From contig JANWYS010000017.1 of the NCBI GenBank assembly GCA_025054875.1, positions 1 to 33,758 of the forward strand: DNA of 33,758 nucleotides, in the 5' to 3' direction. Shown here piece after piece: positions 1-8,097 of this stretch (positions within the stretch are counted from its first letter, which is position 1; each line of letters starts with the position of its first letter). A program made the translations under genes and the position numbers. The notes beneath the pieces were generated by a model, which saw only the letters and a program-made list of their open reading frames with translations, was not told the origin of the DNA and did no database searches. The stretch is from Cytophagaceae bacterium (GTDB lineage: Bacteria > Bacteroidota > Bacteroidia > Cytophagales > Cytophagaceae).

Positions 1-60
1 TGCTCCGCTAAAGCTCCGCACTGGCCTTGCAGGCCATGGCTCCCATCCCTCGCGCAGGTC
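1..60. repeat. Left-end half of a GC-rich dispersed-type repeat
   Basis: This segment is far richer in GC than the AT-rich DNA that follows. It has a direct repeat of GCTCCGC and a perfect inverted repeat TGGCCT-TGC-AGGCCA (22-36), and ends in CCCATCCCTCGCGCAGG. Together with the far right end of the window (33713-33758, starting TTGGGCG) it reads as the 3' half of one element of the kind I recall between genes in many Bacteroidota genomes, with ends TTGGGCG and ATCCCTCGCGC. The family assignment is from memory and unverified; the base composition and inverted repeat are seen directly. Confidence 0.55.
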
Positions 61-575
61 CTCTCGAAATTTTTCAGAACAAGACAAACATTTCACCACA
101 CTTTCCCCCTAATGCGTAGTATGGGTCAAATCCGACAGCTTGTTTACTACCGATGAAAATAACACCTACAAAAAAACAGCTCAGCAATATGAGCTTTAAT
201 ACTAAGCTATCAAAAATGTGTTCAGCAAGAGATGAAGCCCAAAGCGGGTATTCATCTACAAACGGTGAAATCTCAACACACGCAGATAAGGAATCTTATA
301 TGGCCTTTGAACAGATTAACCACTAAGCATCCTACACCCTCAAAGAGAAGTCAGAAAAACTGACGCGACAGACTTTGACAGTTGTTGCTTGTCTTGTATT
401 CCTGAATAATTTATGCTAAGAATGATATTTTAATTATTGCATAGCAAATTTCGCCCATGTAAATCATGTAATACTTTTCTTAGTTCATGATTGATTTTTT
501 TACTGTAAATAGGATGGAAAGAATTTTCTGTTGCATGAGCATACGGAGAAGTTGCTTCATACCATTACTCTCTTA
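61..575. other. Gene-poor region downstream of tatD
   Basis: No convincing gene fills these 515 bases. The only open frame of note is a 57-codon plus-strand ORF at 153-326, listed separately. There is a small hairpin GTCAG-AAAAA-CTGAC at 350-364 without a T-tract. The region lies past the tatD stop codon on the minus strand and could hold its transcription end, but I find no clear intrinsic terminator. The GC-rich repeat half at 1-60 forms its left border. Confidence 0.5.
153..326 (+). CDS. Possible 57-residue small protein
   Basis: An ATG at 153 opens a 57-codon frame ending in TAA at 324-326. The peptide starts MKITPTKKQL, has a basic Lys-rich first third, one cysteine, and a polar Ser/Thr-rich second half ending in AFEQINH. 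There is no signal peptide or membrane segment. The frame is open upstream to a TAG at 117-119 but has no other ATG there. A short basic leader followed by a Ser/Thr/Cys segment is loosely like ribosomally made peptide precursors of Bacteroidota, but no GG cleavage motif and no modifying enzyme are nearby, so that reading is weak. It may be a chance ORF. Confidence 0.25.
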   Translation: MKITPTKKQLSNMSFNTKLSKMCSARDEAQSGYSSTNGEISTHADKESYMAFEQINH

Positions 576-1340
576 TCACAAAGAAAACAACGCTGAAGCA
601 TTTCGTGTAGTTACAGCCTCAATGGCATCTTCAGGCTGGCCATATATTTCCGATACCTTTTTCAGAATCAAATCCAGGTAACTTGGTTCATTTCGTTTTC
701 CTCTGTGAGGCACGGGCGCTAAATACGGACTATCGGTCTCTAAAACCAGATGTTGAACAGATACATCTTTCAGCACGGTATTTAAGCCACTGTTTTTAAA
801 CGTTACCACACCTCCTATTCCTAGCAGAAATCCTTTTCCGACGATTTCTTTAGCCTGCTCTGCAGTTCCACTAAAACAATGAAATATACCTCTTATCGTG
901 CTCCACTGTGGTTTATTTATCATGTCAATGGTTTCGTGCATTGAGTTGCGACAATGTATCACTACAGGCAAATTGTGTTTTTCAGCAAGGCTAAGTTGTA
1001 TCTCAAAAGCTTCTTTTTGTTGCTCAACATATGTGGTATCCCAATACAAATCTGTACCGATCTCGCCTACGGCAGCAAATTTCTTTTTCGACAACCACTC
1101 TTCTACAATGTACAGCTCGCGCATAAAGTCTTTTTTGACGTGGCAAGGATGAAGTCCCATCATTGGTAAGCATGTACCGGGATATTTATTTTCGAGTTCG
1201 AGCATGCTGTCTATGCTGGTGTGGTCTATATTGGGCATATATATTTTTTCTATGCCTTTTTCAACAGCGCGCTCTATGACATCTTGAATTTCATCTTTGT
1301 GAAATTGACTGCTATATATATGTGCGTGTGTGTCTACCAT
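576..1340 (-). CDS. tatD: TatD family metal-dependent hydrolase (DNase)
   Basis: This is a full-length TatD family protein of 254 residues, a TIM-barrel amidohydrolase-fold enzyme; E. coli TatD has 3'-5' exonuclease activity and is linked to DNA repair. Visible metal-site residues are the HxH pair in DTHAHIY (His5, His7), Glu93 in AVGEIGTDLYW, His129 in VVIHCRNS, His154 in FHCFSG and Asp203 in LETDSPYL. The closing PHRGKRNEPSYL motif is typical. The gene starts 3 bases after the stop of the polysaccharide deacetylase, so the two are probably one transcript. The cellular substrate in this organism is unknown. Product name is secure, physiological role less so. Confidence 0.95.
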   Translation of the reverse strand: MVDTHAHIYSSQFHKDEIQDVIERAVEKGIEKIYMPNIDHTSIDSMLELENKYPGTCLPMMGLHPCHVKKDFMRELYIVEEWLSKKKFAAVGEIGTDLYWDTTYVEQQKEAFEIQLSLAEKHNLPVVIHCRNSMHETIDMINKPQWSTIRGIFHCFSGTAEQAKEIVGKGFLLGIGGVVTFKNSGLNTVLKDVSVQHLVLETDSPYLAPVPHRGKRNEPSYLDLILKKVSEIYGQPEDAIEAVTTRNASALFSL

Positions 1341-1343
1341 CCT

Positions 1344-1997
1344 TTACAAAACATCAAAACTATAACCTTTATCTGTAAAATATTGAATGAACTTTGGCAA
1401 AACATACCTGAGGTTTTTTTCTGCTTTTACACTATCGTGAAATATGACTATACTACCATCTTTAGTGTATCGTATACTTTGCCGCAGACAATCTTCAGGA
1501 GTCTGCTCACGGTCATAATCTCCGGTGAGCACGCTCCACATAATCACTTCGTATTCCGTCTTTAAATTTCTTACAATTTTGGGAGTAATTTTTCCGTAGG
1601 GCGGACGGAAAAGTTTACGATGAGATGTTGAGGAGTGATATTGTGTTTGACTACCTTCCAAATAGTATCGTATAACTTCATCACATTTCTTTACATTACT
1701 CATATAATTCTCGAATGATACCTTCCATCCGTTGTAATGGTTGTAGGTATGATTGCCCACCTTGTTTTCTGCTTCTACAATTTTTTTAAAAATATCTGCA
1801 TGCTTATGAATGTTTTCTCCTACACAAAAAAATGTAGCTTTTATGTTAAACAGATTCAATTGCTCAAGTACATATTCGGTTACGCCGGGTATTGGTCCGT
1901 CGTCAAATGTTAAAAAAATTTTTTTTTGTGTTTTTCTACGCCAAACAAGACCTGGGAGCATTTTTTCCAACACAAAAATGGAATTATTCAAATACAT
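1344..1997 (-). CDS. Polysaccharide deacetylase family protein (NodB domain)
   Basis: A 217-residue protein made almost wholly of a NodB homology domain (carbohydrate esterase family 4). The metal and catalytic motifs are present in order: TFDDGP (residues 30-35, Asp32 base and Asp33 metal ligand), HTYNH (His83 and His87 metal ligands), RPPYG (131-135), then Trp154 and IVIFHDS with His187. It should remove N- or O-acetyl groups from a sugar polymer such as peptidoglycan or an exopolysaccharide; the substrate cannot be read from sequence. No signal peptide is evident: the N terminus runs straight into the domain, so it is either cytoplasmic or exported by another route. The chosen ATG is the first in frame. 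It lies upstream of tatD with a 3-base gap. Confidence 0.9.
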   Translation of the reverse strand: MYLNNSIFVLEKMLPGLVWRRKTQKKIFLTFDDGPIPGVTEYVLEQLNLFNIKATFFCVGENIHKHADIFKKIVEAENKVGNHTYNHYNGWKVSFENYMSNVKKCDEVIRYYLEGSQTQYHSSTSHRKLFRPPYGKITPKIVRNLKTEYEVIMWSVLTGDYDREQTPEDCLRQSIRYTKDGSIVIFHDSVKAEKNLRYVLPKFIQYFTDKGYSFDVL

Positions 1998-2091
1998 ATA
2001 AAAATAATTTTATTGGATTCTTGCAAAAGAATATACGAATCTTTACATTTACACAAATTGGTATTGTAATTAACTAAAATTTGATTGAATT

Positions 2092-2253
2092 ATGAAAAAG
2101 ATAATAGTAATGATGGTAGCAGGCGTAGTATTGAGTGGAATAAGCTATTCAGAAAGTTTGAATTTGCCTAAAAACAAAAAGAGTAATAAACACGCATCTC
2201 ATAAGGCTGCTAAAAAGAAAAAATCCGGCTATTTCTATAGCTTCCAGTACTAA
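2092..2253 (+). CDS. Small basic secreted peptide, 53 residues
   Basis: An ATG at 2092 opens a 53-codon frame ending in TAA at 2251. The N terminus (MKKIIVMMVAGVVLSGISYS) is a textbook signal peptide with a likely cut near Ser-Tyr-Ser or after Ser-Glu. The mature part is very rich in Lys, with several Asn and His (KNKKSNKHASHKAAKKKK), and ends in the aromatic tail SGYFYSFQY. It stands alone, with upstream non-coding DNA and its own intrinsic terminator 20 bases past the stop, which supports a real, separately transcribed gene. The function is not recognised. Possible roles, all inference, are binding of anionic envelope polymers, nucleic acid or metal. It falls below common ORF length cut-offs and would be easy to miss. 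Confidence 0.7.
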   Translation: MKKIIVMMVAGVVLSGISYSESLNLPKNKKSNKHASHKAAKKKKSGYFYSFQY

Positions 2254-2270
2254 TAAAATTCTGAAGGTAA

Positions 2271-2294
2271 ACCCATGCTTTGCATGGTTTTTTT
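2271..2294 (+). terminator. Intrinsic terminator of the 53-residue peptide gene
   Basis: CCATGC (2273-2278), a 3-base loop, GCATGG (2282-2287) and a run of seven T (2288-2294). It follows the small-peptide stop by about 20 bases. It overlaps the upstream ATG (2280) that would give folC a 22-residue extension, arguing against that start. Confidence 0.75.
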
Positions 2295-2345
2295 GTTTTC
2301 AAATTTTGCATTTACTTCACATGCAGAATTGACGGTTACTGCTTT

Positions 2346-3629
2346 GTGAATTTAGAAGATACATTACATTACTTGTACAACAGATATCCGGTTTTTGATC
2401 GTATAGGTGGCTTAGCATACAAGCCGGGGTTAGAACGAGTATATCAGCTTTCAGGTTTTTTTGATAATCCTCACCAGAAGTTCAAATCTGTACACATAGC
2501 CGGTACCAACGGCAAAGGCAGTTCTTCTCATCTGCTGGCTTCAATATTTATGGAATGCGGTTATAAAACAGGGTTATACACCTCTCCGCATTTGAAACAG
2601 TTTACAGAACGTATAAGAATAAACGGAAAAGAAATAGACGGACAAAAGGTTGTAGATTTTGTAACCACTTATAAAGACTTTTTAGAAAAAAGTAATGCCT
2701 CTTTTTTTGAAATTACTACCATCATGGCTTTTTACTTTTTTGCAGAACAAAATGTAGATATAGCCATTGTCGAAACCGGCATGGGTGGCCGTTTAGATGC
2801 AACAAACATCATATCCCCTGAGTTATCTCTGATTACCAGTATCAGTTATGACCACACTCAATACCTCGGACATACCCTGCAGGAAATTGCATACGAAAAA
2901 GCAGGTATAATAAAACATAAAACACCTGTTGTGATAAGCGAAAAAGAACAAGATACTCTCTTCACTTTTCAAAACAAATCGGATGAGATGGACGCACCCT
3001 TGTATTTTGCAGATGATTGGGTAGAAGTGTTGCCAGCATCGTCGCGATACGATGCAATAAAGTACAGAATAAAAACAGAAACAGAATATCACCATGCAGA
3101 TTGTCCCTTGCAAGGGCAATATCAACTTAAAAATCTCAAGGGGGTGATTTGCGCTGCTCATATCATGGCCGGCAGCTGGCGTATAACCAAAGAAAAAATA
3201 AGCAGCGGTATTGCGAATGTGCTTACGAATACACACTTAAAGGGGCGTTGGCAAATCTTAAAAGAAAAACCCTTGGTCATATGCGATACGGCTCATAATG
3301 TAGCCGGCATAGCATATTGTATGGAACAATTAAAGAAATTAAATGCACATCAATTGTATATCATTTTTGGATTTGTGAGAGACAAAGACATCTCAGGCAT
3401 ATTAAAAGTTTTGCCTGAAAATGCCCGCTACTACTTCTCACAAGCCCGTATAGAAAGGGCTTTACAAGCAAGTGAATTACAAAAGATGTGTGCCGCAGAA
3501 AATTTACAGGGTATGTTGATACCCGATGTAAATGAAGCCTTGCAACATGCCTTAAGTATAGCTTCAGAAAAAGACGTTATATTCGTAGGAGGAAGCAACT
3601 TTTTAGTGGCCGAATTAAACGAGCTGTAG
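2346..3629 (+). CDS. folC: Bifunctional folylpolyglutamate / dihydrofolate synthase
   Basis: FolC joins glutamate to dihydropteroate and then to folates, in the cytoplasm. The Mur-ligase-type fold shows an ATP-binding loop GTNGKGS (residues 53-59 from this start), YTSPHLKQFTERI, the ETGMGGRLDATN segment, DHTQYLG, EKAGIIK, and DTAHN (314-318) in the C-terminal domain. From the GTG at 2346 it has 427 residues, normal for the family. I chose GTG because family members begin just before the NLEDTLHYL-like segment; the longer in-frame ATG at 2280 lies inside a transcription terminator and adds an unrelated Cys/Phe-rich stretch. The MFS gene follows after 6 bases, so they are likely co-transcribed. 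Confidence 0.93.
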   Translation: MNLEDTLHYLYNRYPVFDRIGGLAYKPGLERVYQLSGFFDNPHQKFKSVHIAGTNGKGSSSHLLASIFMECGYKTGLYTSPHLKQFTERIRINGKEIDGQKVVDFVTTYKDFLEKSNASFFEITTIMAFYFFAEQNVDIAIVETGMGGRLDATNIISPELSLITSISYDHTQYLGHTLQEIAYEKAGIIKHKTPVVISEKEQDTLFTFQNKSDEMDAPLYFADDWVEVLPASSRYDAIKYRIKTETEYHHADCPLQGQYQLKNLKGVICAAHIMAGSWRITKEKISSGIANVLTNTHLKGRWQILKEKPLVICDTAHNVAGIAYCMEQLKKLNAHQLYIIFGFVRDKDISGILKVLPENARYYFSQARIERALQASELQKMCAAENLQGMLIPDVNEALQHALSIASEKDVIFVGGSNFLVAELNEL

Positions 3630-3635
3630 CCCATC

Positions 3636-4928
3636 ATGAAAGACATTGTAAAAAATAACCCTAAGCTTATAAATGCCTGGTGCATGTACGACTGGGCAAA
3701 TTCTGTATACTCACTCACCATCACTACGGCCGTTTTTCCCATATATTTTTTAGAGGTCATCAAGGCTTCCGGCAAAGAGGTCTCTTTGTTATGGTTCACC
3801 GTTCCCAACAAAGTAATATACAATTATCTCCTCACCATTGCATTTCTCTCTATCGCCCTCATTAATCCTTTGCTTTCCGGTATTGCTGACTATAGTGGCA
3901 AAAAAAAAACATTCATGAAATTTTTTGCATGGCTGGGTGCTTTTTCATGTACCATGCTTTATTTTTTTGATACCGATACCTTATGGGTAGGTTTTCTTTT
4001 TTCCATATTAGCCTCGGTGGGTTATGCCGGCAGTTTAGTTTTTTACAATGCCTATTTGCCCGAAATTACTACAGAAGATAATTTCGATAAGGTGAGCGCA
4101 AGAGGCTTTTCTCTTGGGTATGCCGGTAGTGTGATTTTGCTTATCATAAATTTGTTGATGATAGAAATGTATGAGACATTGGGTTTCAAAAATAAAGCTG
4201 AACCATCGCGTATTTCTTTTCTAACCGTTGGTATATGGTGGTTTGCATTCTCGCTATATACTTTCTATCATCTGCCACATGATAAAAAAAACAAATCTGA
4301 TAATATAAACTATCTGCGCAAAGGCTATGATGAGATAAATAATGTATTCAGAAAAATTCGTCATCACCCCACACTAAAAAAATTTTTATTAGGTTTCTTT
4401 TTTTACAACATGGCTTTTCAAACCATCATGTATCTAGCTACAATATTTGGTTCTGAACAGTTGAACATACCCACTTCCGGACTTATTATTACTGTGCTCA
4501 TTATACAAGTAATCGCCATTGCAGGAGCTTATTTATTTTCAATATCTTCTTCAAAGTTGGGAAATGTAAAAACACTTCTTTTGGCGCTTGCTGTTAGTTT
4601 GTTGGTGTGTATATCGGCATGGTTTGTCCGTAGCGAATATCAGTTTTATGGCTTGGCATGTATAGTAGGCATTGTAATGGGCGGCTTGCAAAGCTTGTCC
4701 AGAGCTACGTACTCCAAACTTATTCCTCAAAGCAATGACAATGCTTCTTACTTCAGTTTTTACGAACTCACAGACAAAACAGGTACTTCTATTGGAATTG
4801 CCGTGTATGGCATCATTACTCATGCTACCGGCAACATGAAAAATACCATATTCGGATTGGCAGCATTTTTTCTACTGGGTATGTATTTGCTTACAACCTT
4901 GATGAATTCTAAAGTTAATAAAACTTAA
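3636..4928 (+). CDS. MFS transporter, UMF1 (Atg22-like) family
   Basis: A 430-residue polytopic membrane protein with about 12 hydrophobic segments. The N terminus WCMYDWANSVYSLTITTAVF is the signature of the UMF1 branch of the major facilitator superfamily, which includes the yeast vacuolar amino-acid effluxer Atg22. A second conserved stretch is GGLQSLSRATYSKLIP, typical near the start of the last transmembrane pair. It probably exports a small molecule such as an amino acid across the inner membrane; the substrate is unknown. The start is 6 bases after folC, suggesting a shared transcript rather than a shared function. Its 3' end overlaps the convergent lipoprotein gene by 14 bases. Confidence 0.88.
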   Translation: MKDIVKNNPKLINAWCMYDWANSVYSLTITTAVFPIYFLEVIKASGKEVSLLWFTVPNKVIYNYLLTIAFLSIALINPLLSGIADYSGKKKTFMKFFAWLGAFSCTMLYFFDTDTLWVGFLFSILASVGYAGSLVFYNAYLPEITTEDNFDKVSARGFSLGYAGSVILLIINLLMIEMYETLGFKNKAEPSRISFLTVGIWWFAFSLYTFYHLPHDKKNKSDNINYLRKGYDEINNVFRKIRHHPTLKKFLLGFFFYNMAFQTIMYLATIFGSEQLNIPTSGLIITVLIIQVIAIAGAYLFSISSSKLGNVKTLLLALAVSLLVCISAWFVRSEYQFYGLACIVGIVMGGLQSLSRATYSKLIPQSNDNASYFSFYELTDKTGTSIGIAVYGIITHATGNMKNTIFGLAAFFLLGMYLLTTLMNSKVNKT

Positions 4929-5178
4929 ACGAGCGGTCGGTGTTAATTTTTTTGAACTTGCTTTTATTCAGGCTTGCCAGGTGTTTTTGCTGTGCTTCCT
5001 GATATTTAACCGTTGCTTTTTGATTTATTTTTTTATTTTTTTCATTTGCATTGATTGGTCTGTTAGCCTCGTTTGCATCATAGCCCTCCATAGCACCTTT
5101 CTGCACACCATCTACAAAGTAAGGATTAGAGACACAACCACTTATAAATAATGTTATTAAAAAAACTGTATACCTCAT
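4915..5178 (-). CDS. Small lipoprotein, function unknown
   Basis: From the ATG at 5178 the product has 87 residues. It begins MRYTVFLITLFISGC, a lipoprotein signal with lipobox and acceptor Cys15, followed by VSNPYFVDGVQKGAMEGYDANEANRP and a Lys/Gln-rich, probably helical tail ending in FKFY. A longer frame from 5202 adds eight polar residues before the signal and is less likely. It should sit in the envelope. No domain is recognised. It converges on the MFS gene with a 14-base overlap of the two 3' ends and has its promoter in the short space shared with the gene starting at 5234. Confidence 0.7.
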   Translation of the reverse strand: MRYTVFLITLFISGCVSNPYFVDGVQKGAMEGYDANEANRPINANEKNKKINQKATVKYQEAQQKHLASLNKSKFKKINTDRSFKFY

Positions 5179-5233
5179 GGCAATTATGTCTTTTCTTACC
5201 AACTATTTACGATTTTTTATTTAATTTGTTTTA

Positions 5234-5623
5234 ATGAATGATGATGAACTTCTTACATACTTTCGCGAAATATTCTGGCATGCTTTCCATGTCCCCAAAT
5301 TAACTTCACCGGTTTTTCAGGATTTATTTAACAAATTAGAGCATATAAATTCTATACTTTCAGGACCACTTTATTCGGTATACGAAAACGGAAATTGCGA
5401 CTACATTTTTCACGATAAAAAAAGATTCCCTTTTGTGAACTCTACAAAAGATTTTTATGATTGGATGCAATCCTTACTTGACCAGTATACAGAAAAAATA
5501 TTGCATACAAAATCGTATAACGAAAACATGAATGCAGATAAAAACCTGCTCATCTATCAAACGCATGTAAAAAACGAGCTCATAGAAATAGCCACATACA
5601 TACAGATGACACGCATGAGTTAG
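5234..5623 (+). CDS. Hypothetical protein, 129 residues
   Basis: I do not recognise this protein. It has 129 residues with no signal peptide or membrane segment. It looks largely helical, with an aromatic-rich N-terminal part (YFREIFWHAFHVPKL), a central segment with GPLYSVYENGNCDYIF, and a C-terminal helix ending TYIQMTRMS. Composition and its own ATG immediately after a promoter-sized, divergent gap of 55 bases from the lipoprotein gene support a real gene. It is probably cytoplasmic. Its two neighbours give no functional hint. Confidence 0.6.
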   Translation: MNDDELLTYFREIFWHAFHVPKLTSPVFQDLFNKLEHINSILSGPLYSVYENGNCDYIFHDKKRFPFVNSTKDFYDWMQSLLDQYTEKILHTKSYNENMNADKNLLIYQTHVKNELIEIATYIQMTRMS

Positions 5624-5943
5624 ATGTTTCGGGGCAAACCCATTTTATGCAGTAGAATTGCAGCTGTCAGAATTTTAACAATTAGTTTCTAATGCATCGC
5701 AATAGAAAACATATCTTACAGCTTATTCGCATACAGCCTTATCTACTTATCAACTTCAAATTCATTTATAATGTATTAAATTAATTATTAACTCATTACG
5801 CTCTGTTTAGTCTCGTTAAAAAGCGAATAGACTATTCACAAATATTTTCGCCAGATCAAAATAAACTAAATTTAATTTACCTTTTTCATTTGTTGCAACG
5901 TTATCTGTTATCTTTAGCGAGATAGATAATCAATACTAACGAC
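5624..5943. other. Intergenic region, probable promoter of the LRR gene
   Basis: This 320-base, AT-rich gap separates the 129-residue protein from the LRR protein. No RNA gene or supported ORF is seen. Near the LRR start, TTTG (5889-5892) and TATCTTTA (5909-5916) resemble a Bacteroidota -33/-7 pair, but the 16-base spacing is shorter than usual and the last base of the -7 differs, so this is only a weak promoter candidate. Confidence 0.35.
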
Positions 5944-6939
5944 ATGAGAAATGCTGACATGAAGAGCAATTTAATCTTTGCCATTCCTTCACTCATAAAA
6001 TCATCTTTTTTATTTGTACTATGTTTTCAGTACAATATAGTTTCAGCACAAGATCTGATTACAAATCAAAATCTGACGAACAGATATATTTGTTACAACC
6101 TACAGGAAGGCCTGTCGTACCCTGATACCATTTTGCTTCTCAACATACGTCAGCAAAACCACGAAAGCATTCCTCCGGAAATAAGTAAGTTCAGAAGTCT
6201 GGAGTTTATTAATGCAATGAAAAATCGCATAAGCTCTATTGATGAAAATTTCGGTCAGTTGCACCATCTCAAGATTGCCTTGTTTGAACAAAATCAGTTG
6301 TCGGATTTGCCAGAGAGCTTTTTTACGTTAAAAAATATTGAGATGATAAATTTTAACAAAAATAAATTTCATGAAATAAATTATAACTGGCGCGGTTTAA
6401 TGCATATTCACACCATTTCATTTAGCGAAAACAAAATAAAAAACTTACCCTCATCATTTTTCAAGTTAAAAACCTTGAAGCATTTAGATTTCTCCATGAA
6501 TGAAATAGAACACATACCAACGAATGCTTTTTCCGGTATGAAGATTCTCAAAACAGTAAACTTTTCTCATAATAAACTTAAAAAAGTACCTTCTTCACTT
6601 TTGGAAAATCCCTCTGTTACGGAAATCAATCTTGATTATAATCAAATAGAAGACATCAGTGAGATTAAAATAAAAAACACCTCGCTAAAAGCTCTTATGC
6701 TTAGTAACAACTCACTAAAAAAACTTCCTGAAAGTATTTGTGATTTACATGAGTTAGAGTTGCTCACACTTTCTAACAACAGTATTGAAAAATTTCCTGA
6801 ACAACTCAATAAACTTACTAAGTTGAATACGCTGATTATCGAAGGCAATCCTGTAAGTGAAGAAGAATTGATACGTATAAAAAATCTTTTGCCACACACC
6901 AGAGTAGTATTCACCAGAGGCATTACGGAAAAAAAATAA
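5944..6939 (+). CDS. Secreted leucine-rich repeat protein
   Basis: A 331-residue protein with an N-terminal signal sequence ending in a VSAQ-like cleavage site (near residue 36; an alternative ATG at 5959 would shorten the polar leader by five residues). The rest is about ten leucine-rich repeats of roughly 23 residues following L-x-x-L-x-x-x-x-N-x-I/L-x-x-L-P, for example LKALMLSNNSLKKLPESI and LELLTLSNNSIEKFPEQL. LRR arrays form curved protein-binding surfaces. No catalytic domain, lipobox or T9SS sorting domain is seen, so it may be periplasmic. Target unknown. It stands alone, followed on the other strand by the truA-nuoA group. Confidence 0.85.
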   Translation: MRNADMKSNLIFAIPSLIKSSFLFVLCFQYNIVSAQDLITNQNLTNRYICYNLQEGLSYPDTILLLNIRQQNHESIPPEISKFRSLEFINAMKNRISSIDENFGQLHHLKIALFEQNQLSDLPESFFTLKNIEMINFNKNKFHEINYNWRGLMHIHTISFSENKIKNLPSSFFKLKTLKHLDFSMNEIEHIPTNAFSGMKILKTVNFSHNKLKKVPSSLLENPSVTEINLDYNQIEDISEIKIKNTSLKALMLSNNSLKKLPESICDLHELELLTLSNNSIEKFPEQLNKLTKLNTLIIEGNPVSEEELIRIKNLLPHTRVVFTRGITEKK

Positions 6940-6979
6940 ACACAACAGAGTAGACAGCAGCGATAATTTATGGGGTGTA

Positions 6980-7585
6980 CTATCTGATTTTTCGTGCAGG
7001 TGTTCCTACGTACACTCCGGGCTCATGAATGTTTGAGGTTACTACGGCACCGGCCCCTATTACGGTATTGCTGCACACAAAAATATTATTAATAACCACA
7101 GCTCCGGCACCAATCCAGCAGAGGTCGCCTACCACACACTGTCCGCATATAGTAGCAGATGGTGATATATGTACATGGTTTCCGATTTGTACTTCATGTT
7201 CTATAACTGCTTTTGTATTTATTATACAATTGACACCAATAATTACATCCGGCCCCACGTGAGCAGAGTGTGCTACAAAACTGCCTTCTTTTATTGATGC
7301 ACTGTTGCTCACATAGCTTATTGGAGATATGATGTTAGTGTATTTTACATCTTTCAACGAATCGAATACATCTTTTCTTTTGCTGTTGTCGCCAATTGCT
7401 ATGATACAATCATAATCAGACCTGTCCTGAGGTAACTCAGCATGCAGTGCATATCCGTGAATATTGGTCAAGCCTTTGGGAAATTTTTCGTATATATATA
7501 TATCAGCAAAATCGTTGCATTGCAGGGCAACATCCAATATGCTTATAGCATGGCCACCGGCTCCTATGATTAAAAGTTTTGACAT
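6980..7585 (-). CDS. PglD/NeuD-like sugar O/N-acetyltransferase
   Basis: The 201-residue product begins with a Rossmann-like segment MSKLLIIGAGGHA, followed by a left-handed parallel beta-helix of hexapeptide repeats (about residues 90-190: VAHSAHVGPDVIIGVNC, IEHEVQIGNHVHISPSA, VGDLCWIGAGAVV) and the ending GVYVGTPARKI. This is the layout of the PglD/NeuD acyltransferases, which acetylate nucleotide-linked amino sugars or sialic acids with acetyl-CoA. Expected to be a cytoplasmic trimer. It lies 6 bases after nuoA, so is probably co-transcribed, although no sugar nucleotide genes are adjacent; the nearest glycan cluster is 7 kb away. Substrate not predictable. Confidence 0.87.
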   Translation of the reverse strand: MSKLLIIGAGGHAISILDVALQCNDFADIYIYEKFPKGLTNIHGYALHAELPQDRSDYDCIIAIGDNSKRKDVFDSLKDVKYTNIISPISYVSNSASIKEGSFVAHSAHVGPDVIIGVNCIINTKAVIEHEVQIGNHVHISPSATICGQCVVGDLCWIGAGAVVINNIFVCSNTVIGAGAVVTSNIHEPGVYVGTPARKIR

Positions 7586-7591
7586 GTATAG

Positions 7592-8080
7592 TTACGATTT
7601 TCGATGAGCGTATTTTTCATTCAAGCGTTCATACATTTCTTTTGGCACAGGTGAAGTAAACGGCTCAGAAGCAGTTGTGGGCTTTATCCAATCTAAATAA
7701 CCTTTTTTCCAGGCATATAGCAACCCTAAGAAGAGAACAAAAATAAAAAGCATCATCTCTCCCAACACAAACCAACTCCACATGCCCTGAGTAGCCTCTT
7801 GCAGAGATGGATTGCCCATCACTACCGACCATGGTATGATGAACACGATTTCTACTTCAAACAATAGAAATAATAATGCCACAATATAAAAACGTGAATT
7901 AAACTTGACCCATGCTTGGCCTGAAGCCTCCTCGCCCGATTCATACGGGCTAAGCTTCTCTTCATTGGGTTTATGCGGATGTATGAGTTTAGAGAGAAAT
8001 AAAGTAACCACAAGAAACAAGATAGCTAATGCTATGAATATAAGTATGGTTCCGTAGGCTTGTAGTTCTTCACTCCTCAT
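7592..8080 (-). CDS. nuoA: NADH-quinone oxidoreductase subunit A (complex I)
   Basis: A 162-residue inner-membrane protein with three hydrophobic segments. The family marks are clear: KLSPYESGEEASG in the first loop and the FNSRFYIVALLFLLFEVEIVFIIPW segment bearing the conserved acidic residues of the second helix. NuoA is a core membrane subunit at the quinone-site end of the proton-pumping NADH dehydrogenase. The C-terminal tail (TSPVPKEMYERLNEKYAHRKS) is longer than in E. coli, as is common in this phylum. Oddly, it is followed by an acetyltransferase instead of nuoB, and no other complex I gene occurs in the window. It starts 17 bases past truA on the same strand. Confidence 0.93.
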   Translation of the reverse strand: MRSEELQAYGTILIFIALAILFLVVTLFLSKLIHPHKPNEEKLSPYESGEEASGQAWVKFNSRFYIVALLFLLFEVEIVFIIPWSVVMGNPSLQEATQGMWSWFVLGEMMLFIFVLFLGLLYAWKKGYLDWIKPTTASEPFTSPVPKEMYERLNEKYAHRKS

Positions 8081-8097
8081 AGTGCAAATGTAGTTTT

